Counted from the first letter of the stretch, positions 26,495-35,165 are shown. The stretch is DNA of 64,000 bases from Candidatus Alistipes avicola (GCA_019118565.1 DWYR01000011.1:62001-126000); one strand, 5' to 3'. A program made the numbers and translations. Notes: generated by a model from the letters alone, not told the origin.

Positions 26495-26822
26495 GGTCTA
26501 TGACTCGATAGGGAGTTATCTCTTTGGTGGAGTAGATCAGGGCAAGATCGAGTGCAACGGGTTGTCCGTCGCGCCCGAGAATTGTCTTGTGGAGCCGATA
26601 GGCCTCTTTCATACGGCGTCGTTGGAGATTGCGCTTATTGGCCCGTTTTTGGAATTTCTTAGGTACGGAGAAGAGCACCTCGGCCGAAGGGATTTCGTCG
26701 GCCTCGGCAAACCAGACGTAGCGTAACGGATAGACAAACCCGCTCTCTCCGTTCTCGAACAGACGGCGAATGGCCCCGAACGAGCGGAGCCTCTCGGTAC
26801 GGGGTAGCGAGTGTGGGCCCAT
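26451..26822 (-). CDS. rnpA: Ribonuclease P protein component
   Basis: Protein subunit of RNase P, which trims the 5' ends of tRNA precursors. The arginine-rich signature [18 protein letters not shown] (the RNR motif) is intact, and the start [19 protein letters not shown] fits the family. Length 123 is normal. It lies 1 bp after the hemD-like gene and overlaps yidD. Unlike the classic rpmH-rnpA pair, rpmH is 25 kb away at 51810-51977. Confidence 0.93.
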   Translation of the reverse strand: MGPHSLPRTERLRSFGAIRRLFENGESGFVYPLRYVWFAEADEIPSAEVLFSVPKKFQKRANKRNLQRRRMKEAYRLHKTILGRDGQPVALDLALIYSTKEITPYRVIDHAVQKILGQIMARI

Positions 26823-26823
26823 C

Positions 26824-27687
26824 TTATTTCTTTTCGGTCGTCGAAGTGCGTCGAACGCGGCTCTTCTTGGCCAGTTTGTTTTGTTGTGTACGGAGGAATT
26901 CCTCTTTTTGAGTGTTGTCCATGACGGCTACATCCTCGACCTCTTCGCCTTTGCCGATGCGGGTCAGGTAGATGTCCACCGCTTTGGCCATGGAGGGTAT
27001 TTCGGGAGTTGGAGCCATCGCCTTGACCTTGATTCCTGCGGCTACGGCTGCCCGTAATGTCCCTTCTCCGAAAGTCGCCACGGCCGGCAGGTCGTTGATG
27101 TCGAACTGCTCGGTGATCGCCTTGACATCGGACGGGGAGTAGAGTGCCAGCAATCCGAAATTTTTAATATCCAACTCGCTCAGGTCGGCTGCAACGGTGC
27201 GGGCGAGGATGACTGGGTCGAACTGCATCTTGAGCTTGGTGAGCGCCTCCGGAAGTTCCGGTTTGTGGGGCTCGCTCAGGGCGAGGATGAACTTCTCGTC
27301 CTTGTGTTTGATGATGAGTTCGATGAAGTTGGTGAAACTTCCGTCCGCGAAGGAGATTTTGCGTTTGCGATATACGATGTATTTCTGTAGATAGAGGGCA
27401 ACGGCCTCGGTCTGGCAGATGTATTTCATGGTTTCAGGAACGGTGATGCGCGACTCTTCGCAGATGCGGAAGAAGTTGTCGACCGTCGTACGTGAGGTGA
27501 AGATGACCGCCGTATGGGCGAGGATTTCGACTCGTTGGCTTCGAAACTCTTTCAGAGAAATTCCCTCGATACGGATAAAGGGGAAATAGTCAATCTCTAC
27601 CTTATGTTTTTTTGATAACTCGTAAAACGGAGCTTTTTCGATCACAGCGGGACGCGGCTGCGAGACCAATACGTTGTTGACTTTCAA
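26824..27687 (-). CDS. hemD: Uroporphyrinogen-III synthase (HemD family)
   Basis: Predicted to cyclise hydroxymethylbilane to uroporphyrinogen III for haem or related tetrapyrroles. The two-domain HemD layout is present: IFTSRTTVDNFFRIC (about 64-78) in the first half, and LLALYSPSDVKAI and AVATFGEGTLRAAVAAG in the second. Sequence signals in HemD are weak, and the C-terminus carries an extra 35-residue basic tail (QQNKLAKKSRVRR-like). No other haem gene adjoins it. It lies between the DUF4271 gene and rnpA. Confidence 0.82.
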   Translation of the reverse strand: MKVNNVLVSQPRPAVIEKAPFYELSKKHKVEIDYFPFIRIEGISLKEFRSQRVEILAHTAVIFTSRTTVDNFFRICEESRITVPETMKYICQTEAVALYLQKYIVYRKRKISFADGSFTNFIELIIKHKDEKFILALSEPHKPELPEALTKLKMQFDPVILARTVAADLSELDIKNFGLLALYSPSDVKAITEQFDINDLPAVATFGEGTLRAAVAAGIKVKAMAPTPEIPSMAKAVDIYLTRIGKGEEVEDVAVMDNTQKEEFLRTQQNKLAKKSRVRRTSTTEKK

Positions 27688-27709
27688 ATCCGGTCGGTTT
27701 TAAGATTTA

Positions 27710-28603
27710 TCAAATTTTTGCCACCCAGAAGCCAATCAGGCTCAAGGGGAAGATTTCAACGGCACAAAGGTATAAAATCCAATGCAAAATTGGAATTTTT
27801 TTGGATAGAAAGAGCGTGAAGGAGTCTTTCAGGTAGAGGAATACGACGATTCCGAGTACGCCCCAGATACAGTATAGGATGCCATGTCCGGTTCCGGAAG
27901 GGGTTAACAGGTAAAGCAGTATGAGCGGACAGAGTAGAATGCTACCCAGAGAAAAATAGTTGAATTTCAGATCAATTAACAGGGATGTTGTTGATTGGGA
28001 TAGGGAAATGTTCCCCGTTAGCCATAGCAGGCCGATTTGATAAAGTGCGATTGTTGCAATTGCAACGATGATGAGTATCCCCGACAGGGGAATCCAATGT
28101 GGGGCCATAATGGTCGAGAGAGGAATTTGAAGATCGACCATTCGCAACAGGAAGAGGGAGAGTGTCGGGATCCCGATAATGGTCATGGCCCACAGGAAGC
28201 GAACGTTGGAGCTGCCTTGAACTTCGGCCATTCGTCCCTTTTTTGCAGGATCCAGGCTGATTTTTCGCAATAGATCGTATGTTTCGCGAAGGCTTCGGCA
28301 GATGACGAACAGGTAAGCAAGAGTCAGTGCGAGGACAATCCCTTGAAATAGTCCCGATTCATAAATCGGGGAGGTGTTTTGATTTGTACGAGGGGTGTAA
28401 ACGAGTGCAGAACTTGTCCCGAAGACCTCCTCTGCCGTGACGGGAGGTATCGGAGCAGGGCAAAGCGTATCGGGGACGAGTACCAGAGAGTCCTGTTGTG
28501 GATCGGAGGAGACAAGCTGGAGTGAATCCCCGTTTTCGACATCTGGAAGAGTGTCTAGTGTCGTGGTTGTCAGCGAATCCGTTATGTCGATCTGTCGAGC
28601 CAT
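27710..28603 (-). CDS. DUF4271 membrane protein
   Basis: Bacteroidota-specific integral membrane protein of unknown function. The first 75 residues are polar and Ser/Thr/Asp-rich, then come seven or so hydrophobic helices (about 85-110, 135-155, 160-185, 195-215, 225-245, 250-270, 275-295). A late YLKDSFTLFLSKK-like loop is typical of DUF4271. The ATG at 28603 overlaps the histidine kinase stop as ATGA, so it is translationally coupled to the kinase; a longer upstream frame is not protein-like. Confidence 0.82.
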   Translation of the reverse strand: MARQIDITDSLTTTTLDTLPDVENGDSLQLVSSDPQQDSLVLVPDTLCPAPIPPVTAEEVFGTSSALVYTPRTNQNTSPIYESGLFQGIVLALTLAYLFVICRSLRETYDLLRKISLDPAKKGRMAEVQGSSNVRFLWAMTIIGIPTLSLFLLRMVDLQIPLSTIMAPHWIPLSGILIIVAIATIALYQIGLLWLTGNISLSQSTTSLLIDLKFNYFSLGSILLCPLILLYLLTPSGTGHGILYCIWGVLGIVVFLYLKDSFTLFLSKKIPILHWILYLCAVEIFPLSLIGFWVAKI

Positions 28604-29781
28604 CAGTCGAAGAAACGTTTGAGAGTGATGCGAATGTCGGTTCCCTTTCCCGGTTCGGAGTTGACTACGCCGATCTTGCCTTCGTGGTACTCCTCGACGA
28701 TTCGGCGCGAGAGCGACAGTCCGAGTCCCCAACCGCGGGTTTTGGTCGTAAAGCCCGGTTCGAAGATCCGCTTCCAGTTGCTTTTGGGGATTCCCTTGCC
28801 GGTGTCTTTGATATCGATCATCACGTGCTTGTCATCCGAAGAGATTATTACGTCGATACGTCCCTGGCCTTGCAGGGCATCGAGCGAGTTCTTGATCAGG
28901 TTTTCGACCACCCATTCGAACAGGGCCGGGTTGATGCACGCCTTGACCGGGGCGATGGCCAGACCGTTGTAGTCGATCGTGACGTTGCGCGGAGCGCGCG
29001 GCCGGAAGTACATGACCGTCTCGCTGACTACCTCGTTGATGTTTTTTGGGGTCAGTGGTGTATCCGAACCGATCTTCGAGAAGCGGTCGACGATCTTCAT
29101 CAGATGGGCGAGATCCTTGTTCATCTCATCAACCGCATTCTGGTCGACGGGTTGCGAGCGCAGGTATTCGATCCAGCCGAGTAGCGACGAGGTTGGGGTT
29201 CCCAGTTGGTGGGCGGTCTCTTTGGCCAGTCCGATCCAGATGCGGTTCTGTTCATCCTGTTTGGTGGAACGGAAGGCGATGAATCCCATCAGGATGAAGA
29301 TGGCCATTACGCTGAGTTGGATGTAGGGGAACCAGTAGAGCGTTTTGAGCAGTCTCGACTGTCCGTAGAAGATGATGTGCCGGTGATCTTGTCCCCAATA
29401 GTATTGAATGGTGATCGGAGTGTTTTCCTCGGCCAATTGATTGATCTTCTCCCGAAGATGGTCCGGGTGGTTGATGATCTCCTCCGGAATGAGGTGTGAT
29501 CGCAACACCTTCAGATCCTGGTTGGTGATGATGAAGGGGATGTTGTTGCGTTGACTCAGGATGTCGCGGATGAAGGGATCGTTGCCCGTATCGTTCATCA
29601 CGTCGCTCATTACGCGCTCCATGGCATGTACCCACAGCGTGACTTCGTGTTGTTCCTTTTCCCGCAAGCGGCGAGCCATGTCGTTGGTGAACAACAGCGA
29701 TACGGTCACCAGCATGACACCGATGACGATAGCGATGATCCTTTTCCGGAACGAAAGTATTTTACCCCCAAACTTGAACAT
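28603..29781 (-). CDS. Membrane sensor histidine kinase
   Basis: Sensor kinase with two transmembrane helices (about 12-35 and 170-190) flanking a periplasmic domain of about 130 residues. A HisKA-like segment KETAHQLGTPTSS carries the phosphoacceptor His. The ATPase domain has the N box ENLIKNSLDAL, G1 DTGKGIP and G2 GWGLGLSLS. No HAMP domain is obvious. No response regulator is encoded nearby, so it is an orphan kinase; the tight packing with an S41 protease upstream and DUF4271 downstream suggests an envelope-related signal. Confidence 0.9.
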   Translation of the reverse strand: MFKFGGKILSFRKRIIAIVIGVMLVTVSLLFTNDMARRLREKEQHEVTLWVHAMERVMSDVMNDTGNDPFIRDILSQRNNIPFIITNQDLKVLRSHLIPEEIINHPDHLREKINQLAEENTPITIQYYWGQDHRHIIFYGQSRLLKTLYWFPYIQLSVMAIFILMGFIAFRSTKQDEQNRIWIGLAKETAHQLGTPTSSLLGWIEYLRSQPVDQNAVDEMNKDLAHLMKIVDRFSKIGSDTPLTPKNINEVVSETVMYFRPRAPRNVTIDYNGLAIAPVKACINPALFEWVVENLIKNSLDALQGQGRIDVIISSDDKHVMIDIKDTGKGIPKSNWKRIFEPGFTTKTRGWGLGLSLSRRIVEEYHEGKIGVVNSEPGKGTDIRITLKRFFD

Positions 29782-29788
29782 GGTGCCT

Positions 29789-31468
29789 CTATTCGGCCGC
29801 GCTCTTCGGGCCGGTTACGATCTTTTGATACTCTTCGGGATTTTCCAGTACCTCCGTAGCGCGTGCCGTTTCGGAGTCGAGAGTCAGGTTGTGTTCGATC
29901 ACTCCGGCCTGGTAGGCATGGCGCAGGATAATGTCGCTGTTGATCGTCTCCGTGATCTCCTTTTTGTAGGTTTGCAGGTTGGTCTGCTGGTCGTCCTTCA
30001 GATTGGCCTCGAGGGTTTCGATCTGCTCGACCATATCACGGTAAAGATCACTTTCGGCAGCCTTCTTCAACAGTTTCAGTACACGCCGGCTCTCCGATTC
30101 ATAGGGAACCTCCTTGTCCTTCATGAACTCTTCGAACTTCTGGTAATCCTCGTCCGTGATCGAGAAACTCTTCAGGTCGATCGTGTCGGCATGGTGTTCC
30201 TGCATATAGTCATCGACGAAATCCTCGATAAGACCCATGGCCAGCAGCGTGACGGCGAAGCGGCTGATGTATTCCGGTTCGGTAACGATGTCGGGGGTAA
30301 TTCCACCCACGTCATAGACCTTCCGTCCACCCTTGGTGGTGAACTCATGTGCGAGCGAATCGGCCGTCTTGTTTACCGTACCGTCTTTCTGGCGGGACGA
30401 GTAGTCGATGGCCTGGATGCAACGTCCCGAGGGGATGTAATATTTTGCGGTGGTTACCTTCAACAAGGTGTTGTACCCCAAAGGCAGGGTCGTTTGGACG
30501 AGTCCTTTTCCGAAACTCTTTTGGCCGATCAATACGGCACGGTCGAGATCCTGTAGCGATCCTGCAACGATCTCTGCGGCCGAAGCTGAACTTCCGTTGA
30601 TGAGAACCACCAGCGGAAGGTCTGGCAGGATCGGTTCTTCATTTGTCCGGAAGATCTGTTCCGATGAGGCGGCACGCCCCTTCGTACGTACGATTTCGGT
30701 CCCCTTGGGCACGAACATCGAGACGATCTTTACCGCCTCCTGTAAAATGCCGCCTCCGTTGCTCCGGTAGTCGAGGATCAACCCTCGCAGCGTATCCTGC
30801 GAACGGAGTCGTTCGATGGCCGCACGCATCTCCTCATACGACCCATCGATGAAGTCGTTGTGCTGGACATAGCCGATGCCGTCAGCCACGAAGCCCGCAT
30901 AGGGGACGCTCGGAATGGCAATCCGCTCGCGGGTGAGTGTCAGCGTGTCGTGTTTTGCCCCGATCAGCCGCTCTACCACCACCTCGACCGTGGTGTTGGG
31001 AGTTCCTTTCAGGGCTTCGCTGATCTGGGCCGGCTCCCAGCCTTTGGTCAGTTTGCCGTCGATGGCGATGATCTTGTCGCCGATGCGGATGCCTGCCCGG
31101 TCGGCCGGCGATCCCTGGTAGGGTTGGGCAAAGATGATGTAATCCCCCTTCTTGCGGATCAACGAGCCGACACCGCCGTATTTACCGGTGGTCAGCATGT
31201 CGAATTCCGACATCTTCTCCTCGGGGAGGTATTCGGTGTAGGGATCCAGGTTGCGGACCATTCCCTGGGCTGCATCGGCCATGAGCTGGTCCGGATCGAC
31301 CTCATCGACATAGAAAAGCGAGAGATTCCGCATCATATTGACCAGAATCTCCATGTTTCGACCCAATCCGAAGTCGTTGGGTTTGCCGCACCAGAAGAGG
31401 GCGCAGACGAGGGTTGTGACGGCAATGATTGCCGTGTAGCGCAGAAGGTGTGTTATTTTTCTATTCAT
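29789..31468 (-). CDS. S41 C-terminal processing protease (first copy)
   Basis: Periplasmic Ser/Lys protease of the CtpA/Tsp type. An N-terminal anchor helix (about 8-28) precedes a helical region, a PDZ domain (about 95-170, with GSPADRAGIRIGDKI) and the S41 core. The catalytic dyad is visible: Ser296 in SSASAAEIV and Lys321 in SFGKGLVQ, with the same 25-residue spacing as in E. coli Tsp. A helical C-terminal extension (about 430-559) is long. It is coupled to the upstream membrane protein gene by an 8-bp overlap and lies 7 bp before the kinase gene. Confidence 0.92.
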   Translation of the reverse strand: MNRKITHLLRYTAIIAVTTLVCALFWCGKPNDFGLGRNMEILVNMMRNLSLFYVDEVDPDQLMADAAQGMVRNLDPYTEYLPEEKMSEFDMLTTGKYGGVGSLIRKKGDYIIFAQPYQGSPADRAGIRIGDKIIAIDGKLTKGWEPAQISEALKGTPNTTVEVVVERLIGAKHDTLTLTRERIAIPSVPYAGFVADGIGYVQHNDFIDGSYEEMRAAIERLRSQDTLRGLILDYRSNGGGILQEAVKIVSMFVPKGTEIVRTKGRAASSEQIFRTNEEPILPDLPLVVLINGSSASAAEIVAGSLQDLDRAVLIGQKSFGKGLVQTTLPLGYNTLLKVTTAKYYIPSGRCIQAIDYSSRQKDGTVNKTADSLAHEFTTKGGRKVYDVGGITPDIVTEPEYISRFAVTLLAMGLIEDFVDDYMQEHHADTIDLKSFSITDEDYQKFEEFMKDKEVPYESESRRVLKLLKKAAESDLYRDMVEQIETLEANLKDDQQTNLQTYKKEITETINSDIILRHAYQAGVIEHNLTLDSETARATEVLENPEEYQKIVTGPKSAAE

Positions 31469-31937
31469 AATCTTTGCGGGCTCTTTCGAGATAACTCTCC
31501 AGCCGGTAGTTTACACGGGCTACGCCGCGACGGATTCCGTCGATCGAGATCCATTCGCCGCATTGTGTCACGTGGATCTCATCCTCGTAGAGAAGCATCA
31601 GCCGCTTGACGAACGACGCTCCGCGGAAGACCATCTCTGTCTCGCTTTCGCGGACCAGTTTGAACCCTTCCGAGGCAAATGCGTTGATGATCTGCTCCCG
31701 GTTGATGGTCAGACTGCCGAGCTGCTGACGGCAGACGAATCCGAATCCGGGATAGAGGGCCGAGAGCAGGACGACGGCTACGATCAGGATCTGTCCGCGG
31801 GTGGAGTGGATCAGGGCGTAGAAGGTTTCCGAAGGGGGGAGCAACGAGGTGTTGGTCACGAACATCAACCCCATGACTACCAAGTATAAAACGCAGAGTG
31901 CGAGAAAATATTTTACGCTTCGAATCAGATATTTCAT
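31461..31937 (-). CDS. Two-helix membrane protein, unknown function
   Basis: A 158-residue protein I do not recognise. Two hydrophobic helices (about 10-30 and 48-68) are followed by a soluble domain of about 85 residues with alternating beta-like segments (EGFKLVRESETEMVFRGA; EDEIHVTQCGEWISIDG). It starts at ATG 31937, 11 bp after ispH, and its end overlaps the S41 protease start by 8 bp. Its place between ispH and a periplasmic protease suggests an envelope role, but that is only context. Confidence 0.75.
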   Translation of the reverse strand: MKYLIRSVKYFLALCVLYLVVMGLMFVTNTSLLPPSETFYALIHSTRGQILIVAVVLLSALYPGFGFVCRQQLGSLTINREQIINAFASEGFKLVRESETEMVFRGASFVKRLMLLYEDEIHVTQCGEWISIDGIRRGVARVNYRLESYLERARKDYE

Positions 31938-31947
31938 AACGGTTTTT

Positions 31948-32835
31948 TTATTTGGTGTGTTGAACTTCCTGTTGTCCGGCGATTTGCGAAACGGCATCCG
32001 CAACCTTCTGCATCAGCCATTTGGGGGTGGAGGTTGCTCCGCAGATTCCGACCGATTCGACTCCGTCGAACCATTCGGGTTGCAACTCCCGGGCCTCCTC
32101 GATCGTGTGGCTGCGGGGATTGGCCTGACGGCAGATCTCCGAGAGTACCTTGCCGTTGCTCGACTTGCGTCCACAGACGAAAAGCACCGTGTCGAATCGC
32201 CCGGCGAACGCTCTCAGGTGGTCTTCCCGATTGGCGACCTGCCGACAGATAGTGTCGTGGGCTATGATTCGCGAGGGATCGCCTGCCCGTCGGCGCATCT
32301 CTTCGGCCAGCTGCTCGAACAATTCGATACTTTGGGTTGTTTGGGAGAGGAAATAGATGGGACGCGAAAAGTCGATCGCATCTAGGTCCTTCACATTCTC
32401 GATGACCGGTATCGGCTCATCGACCTGTCCGGTCAGCCCGATCACCTCGGCGTGTCCCCGTTTGCCGAGGATGACAACCTGTCCGCCCTCCTTTTTCATC
32501 CGTTCGTGGGCCGCCACGACGCTCTTCTGCAACTTGGCTACGACGGGGCAGGTGGCATCGATCACCCGGATACCGAGCCGTTCGGCCTCCCGATAGGTGG
32601 CAGGCGGCTCTCCGTGGGCCCGGATGAAGAGGCTGCAACCTCCCAGACGGGGCATCTGCTCGTGTGTTACGGTCTGCATGCCCAATCCTTCGAGTCGTTG
32701 CACTTCAAGCCGGTTGTGGACGATGTCCCCCAACGAGTAGACGACTTTCTCCCGTTGCAGCGCCTCCTCGGCTTTAGAGATCGCCGTTACGACACCGAAG
32801 CAGAACCCCGATTGACTGTCTATCTCGATTCTCAT
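31948..32835 (-). CDS. ispH: 4-hydroxy-3-methylbut-2-enyl diphosphate reductase
   Basis: Last step of the MEP isoprenoid pathway, making IPP and DMAPP. The three cluster-binding cysteines are in family context: GFCFGVV near the N-terminus, DATCPVV in the middle and ICGATSTPKWLM near the end. The HGEPP and RGHAEV-type substrate motifs are present. Length 295 is usual. It follows cmk after 84 bp within the minus-strand run. Confidence 0.94.
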   Translation of the reverse strand: MRIEIDSQSGFCFGVVTAISKAEEALQREKVVYSLGDIVHNRLEVQRLEGLGMQTVTHEQMPRLGGCSLFIRAHGEPPATYREAERLGIRVIDATCPVVAKLQKSVVAAHERMKKEGGQVVILGKRGHAEVIGLTGQVDEPIPVIENVKDLDAIDFSRPIYFLSQTTQSIELFEQLAEEMRRRAGDPSRIIAHDTICRQVANREDHLRAFAGRFDTVLFVCGRKSSNGKVLSEICRQANPRSHTIEEARELQPEWFDGVESVGICGATSTPKWLMQKVADAVSQIAGQQEVQHTK

Positions 32836-32919
32836 GGTTCCGAATTTGGTTAAATTTTGGGAGAGGACCCGTTTGCCGGGGAATCCGGACGTCTCGCCTC
32901 TCGGAGCGGCGACTTTGAA

Positions 32920-33627
32920 TTACTCTCCGTAGATGATTCCCTTGAAATGCTCCATGAACCATGCCATTTGCTGCTCGACAGTCATGTGACTGTTGTCCAG
33001 GACAACGGCATCTTCGGCCTGGCGCAGGGGGGAGATCTTGCGGGTCATGTCCGCCTTGTCGCGGGCGATGACATTCTCTTCGATCTCCTGAAGGGATACG
33101 TTGTCTCCCTTTGCCCGTAATTCGTCATAACGTCGGCGGGCTCGTACCGCCGGATCGGCCGTCATGAAGAGTTTGATCTCGGCATCGGGAAAGACGACCG
33201 TGCCGATGTCGCGACCATCCATTACGATGCCGCGCTGGCGGCCCATCTCCTGCTGCATGGCAACGAGCTTCTCGCGGACCTCCCGGATCGAGCTGATGCG
33301 GCTCACGCAGTTGCTGACTTCGATAGTGCGGATGCGTTCTTCGACGCGGTCGCCGTTTACGTAGATGTCGCTGGCACCGCGTTCGGGATTGAATCGGAAG
33401 GCGATCGAAATTTCATCGAGCAGCCGGATTACCTTCTCCTCCTCTACGATCCCGGACCGGATCGCTCCATGGTCGAGCGCATAGAGGGTGACGGCACGGT
33501 ACATGGCACCGGTGTCGATGAAGATGAAGCCGAGCCGTGCTGCGATGGCTTTGGCAAAGGTACTTTTGCCGCACGATGAGAATCCGTCGACGGCTATGAT
33601 GATTTTTTTTGGTTTAGAGCATTCCAT
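32920..33627 (-). CDS. cmk: (d)CMP kinase
   Basis: Phosphorylates CMP and dCMP. The P-loop GFSSCGKS (15-22) and the NMP-binding DTGAMYRAVTLYALDHG segment are present, along with the GRDIGTVVFPDAEIKLFMTA motif typical of bacterial CMK. ATG 33627 (MECSKPKKI) is used, and its first codons overlap the LysE gene end by 14 bp; the longer upstream frame is read inside lysE and is not family-like. Length 235. Confidence 0.93.
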   Translation of the reverse strand: MECSKPKKIIIAVDGFSSCGKSTFAKAIAARLGFIFIDTGAMYRAVTLYALDHGAIRSGIVEEEKVIRLLDEISIAFRFNPERGASDIYVNGDRVEERIRTIEVSNCVSRISSIREVREKLVAMQQEMGRQRGIVMDGRDIGTVVFPDAEIKLFMTADPAVRARRRYDELRAKGDNVSLQEIEENVIARDKADMTRKISPLRQAEDAVVLDNSHMTVEQQMAWFMEHFKGIIYGE

Positions 33628-34279
33628 GAGGGATGATGTTGAAAAAAGTGGATAAGATAGAGTAGATCCCCAGTACGGCAATCAAGACTCCGGCTACATG
33701 GTTGATTGTGAGCATGTGTCGGGGGCGGAAACGGTGCCTGAAGAGGTTGATCAGGCACGCAAGGGATGTCCACCAGAGGGAGGCACCTCCGAAGAATCCG
33801 GTAATAACGAGAGCCCCACGCCACAATCCGGCCATATCGACCGATTCGACCGTCGAGATTTTGAAGACGGCGAAGAAGGTCAGGATATAGGGGATGACCA
33901 GGATGAAATTGGCGATCGTCAGTCCGAATATCGAGGCGAAATCCTGCCAGAGAGTTGTTCTTCCGGCACGATTCCGGCGTATTTGGGGTACCGGATTTTG
34001 GAAAAAGATATAGACCCCGACGATGATGACGAAGATTCCGGCGATGACGCGTAGCAGTTGGTTGTACTGTTCGATGTGGGTTTGCAGGATCGAGTAGCAG
34101 AAATAGGCGATCATGGCCATGATCGAATCGGCTGCTGCGATTCCGAGGCCCGAGACGATTCCCGATTTCCGGTTTTTGCTAAGGGTCCTCTGGATACATA
34201 GAACGGCTACAGGACCTACCGTAATGGAGGCCGCAATACCAACGCAAAAACCACGTATCAGCACTTCGAGACTAACCAT
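33614..34279 (-). CDS. LysE/RhtB-family amino-acid exporter
   Basis: Six-helix inner-membrane exporter. The N-terminus has the family signature SITVGPVAVLCIQRTLSKNRK, with GLGIAAADSIMAMIAYF following, and the helices lie at about 5-28, 40-65, 70-92, 115-140, 145-170 and 190-215. The substrate cannot be told from sequence. It is the first gene of the ten-gene minus-strand run and overlaps cmk by 14 bp. A TATCTTTG -7 element lies 172 bp upstream. Confidence 0.85.
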   Translation of the reverse strand: MVSLEVLIRGFCVGIAASITVGPVAVLCIQRTLSKNRKSGIVSGLGIAAADSIMAMIAYFCYSILQTHIEQYNQLLRVIAGIFVIIVGVYIFFQNPVPQIRRNRAGRTTLWQDFASIFGLTIANFILVIPYILTFFAVFKISTVESVDMAGLWRGALVITGFFGGASLWWTSLACLINLFRHRFRPRHMLTINHVAGVLIAVLGIYSILSTFFNIIPHGML

Positions 34280-34450
34280 GCCTATCCTCTTTTTTTCGAT
34301 TCATTGTGATTACGGCGACAACTTTCAGGTCGGTCGTCTGCGGGAGCCGGGTCCATTTGCCAGAAAGTCCTCCATGTCGGGTTACGGACAGAGGTGAATC
34401 GAAATACCACACCCGACTCTTGCCGAACTTGCCGCTTATCTATCAGAAGA

Positions 34451-34458
34451 CAAAGATA
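34451..34458 (-). promoter_or_regulatory. -7 element for the lysE-yidD run
   Basis: CAAAGATA reads TATCTTTG on the minus strand, an exact TAnnTTTG match. The implied leader to the lysE ATG is about 165 nt. No clear -33 element was seen. Confidence 0.45.
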
Positions 34459-34478
34459 CGAAAACTAACTTAAAAAAA

Positions 34479-34492
34479 CAGGAGCTCTCCTG
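34479..34492 (-). terminator. Possible short minus-strand terminator
   Basis: CAGGAG-AG-CTCCTG on the minus strand is followed by TTTTTTTAA. The stem is short (5 bp with a 4-nt loop), and no minus-strand gene is known to end here, so this is tentative. Confidence 0.3.
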
Positions 34493-34608
34493 AAAAAGGA
34501 GGGTGGAGGCAAAAATGCGATTTGATTGCAGAGAGACGGCCCTTTTTTTTGTTGATAAATTCTCCATAATTTTATGGAAAAAAGCAGCGTAAGAAGAGAT
34601 AAAAGCGG

Positions 34609-34616
34609 TACTTTTG
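34609..34616 (+). promoter_or_regulatory. -7 element before the DUF3467 leader
   Basis: TACTTTTG matches TAnnTTTG and would start a transcript near 34623, about 150 nt before the DUF3467 ATG. No TTTG stands at the usual -33 distance. Confidence 0.4.
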
Positions 34617-34684
34617 TTTGTAAATCCATCCCCGGACGAATTTGTGTAGAGAAAGGGCTGGCTCTTTGTCCCAAGTCCCGGGAG

Positions 34685-34705
34685 GTGGAATCACCGCGAT
34701 TCCAC
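34685..34705 (+). promoter_or_regulatory. Hairpin in the DUF3467 leader
   Basis: Perfect 8-bp stem (34685-34692 with 34698-34705) and 5-nt loop, without a following T-run. It lies in the predicted 150-nt leader and could be part of a structured RNA or leader regulator; the identity is unknown. Confidence 0.4.
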
Positions 34706-34771
34706 TCGATACGAGGAATAGTAAGGTCGGATGGAACGGATTGAAAATGTAAATACGTAAAATTCAAAGCT

Positions 34772-35092
34772 ATGGCAGAGGTTAAAAAAATGGGTATAGA
34801 TGTCGATTTGAGCGAGGAGATTGCTCAGGGAAACTATATTAACCTGGCTATTATCGCCCATTCTACTTCGGAATTCATCATTGATTTTGCATCGGTACTT
34901 CCCGGTTTGCCCAAGGCGAAAGTTAAGAGCCGTATCATCATGACTCCGGAACACGCGAAGCGGTTGTTGATCTCTCTGCAGGAGAATATAACGCGTTACG
35001 AGAGCAGTATGGGAAAGATTGAGATCCCGACTCCGCAACGCCAGTCGCCCGGCGACTTCTCGCACGGAGGGCCGAAGATCGGGGAGGCTTAG
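34772..35092 (+). CDS. DUF3467 protein
   Basis: A 106-residue cytoplasmic protein of the DUF3467 family, common in Bacteroidota and other bacteria, function unknown. The family core is clear: GNYINLAIIAHSTSEFIIDFA, LPGLPKAKVKSRIIMTPEHAKRLL and LQENITRYE. No signal peptide or membrane helix is present. It appears to be transcribed alone from the -7 element at 34609 with a long leader and ends at a strong terminator 17 bp downstream. Confidence 0.9.
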   Translation: MAEVKKMGIDVDLSEEIAQGNYINLAIIAHSTSEFIIDFASVLPGLPKAKVKSRIIMTPEHAKRLLISLQENITRYESSMGKIEIPTPQRQSPGDFSHGGPKIGEA

Positions 35093-35108
35093 GTCACAAT
35101 ACGATATG

Positions 35109-35143
35109 CAGCGAGGGCGGAACTCTGTATGTTCCGCCCTCGC
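35109..35143. terminator. Terminator between DUF3467 and folC
   Basis: A perfect 14-bp stem (35109-35122 with 35130-35143) and 7-nt loop followed by TTTTTC on the plus strand. It lies between convergent genes; a T-run is present only on the plus side, so it chiefly serves DUF3467. Confidence 0.88.
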
Positions 35144-35165
35144 TTTTTTCTTGTGTTTGGTCTTG

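Larger units (their letters stand above)
34280..34771. other. 491-bp intergenic region between lysE and the DUF3467 gene
   Basis: No convincing gene on either strand. It contains a leftward -7 element (34451-34458) for the lysE run, a small hairpin with T-run on the minus strand (34479-34492), a rightward -7 element TACTTTTG (34609-34616) and, between that and the DUF3467 ATG, a GC-rich segment with an 8-bp hairpin (34685-34705). An open frame of 100 codons on the minus strand (34767-34465) has no protein-like composition and is discounted. Confidence 0.55.

Noticed and set aside
34540..34560. Run of eight T at 34543-34550
   Set aside because: Not preceded by a stable stem on the plus strand, so not called as a terminator.
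34465..34767. 100-codon minus-strand frame between lysE and DUF3467
   Set aside because: It lacks protein-like composition or a start context, and lies over promoter and leader signals. The nearby hairpin with a T-run might end a short transcript, but the coding claim is not supported.
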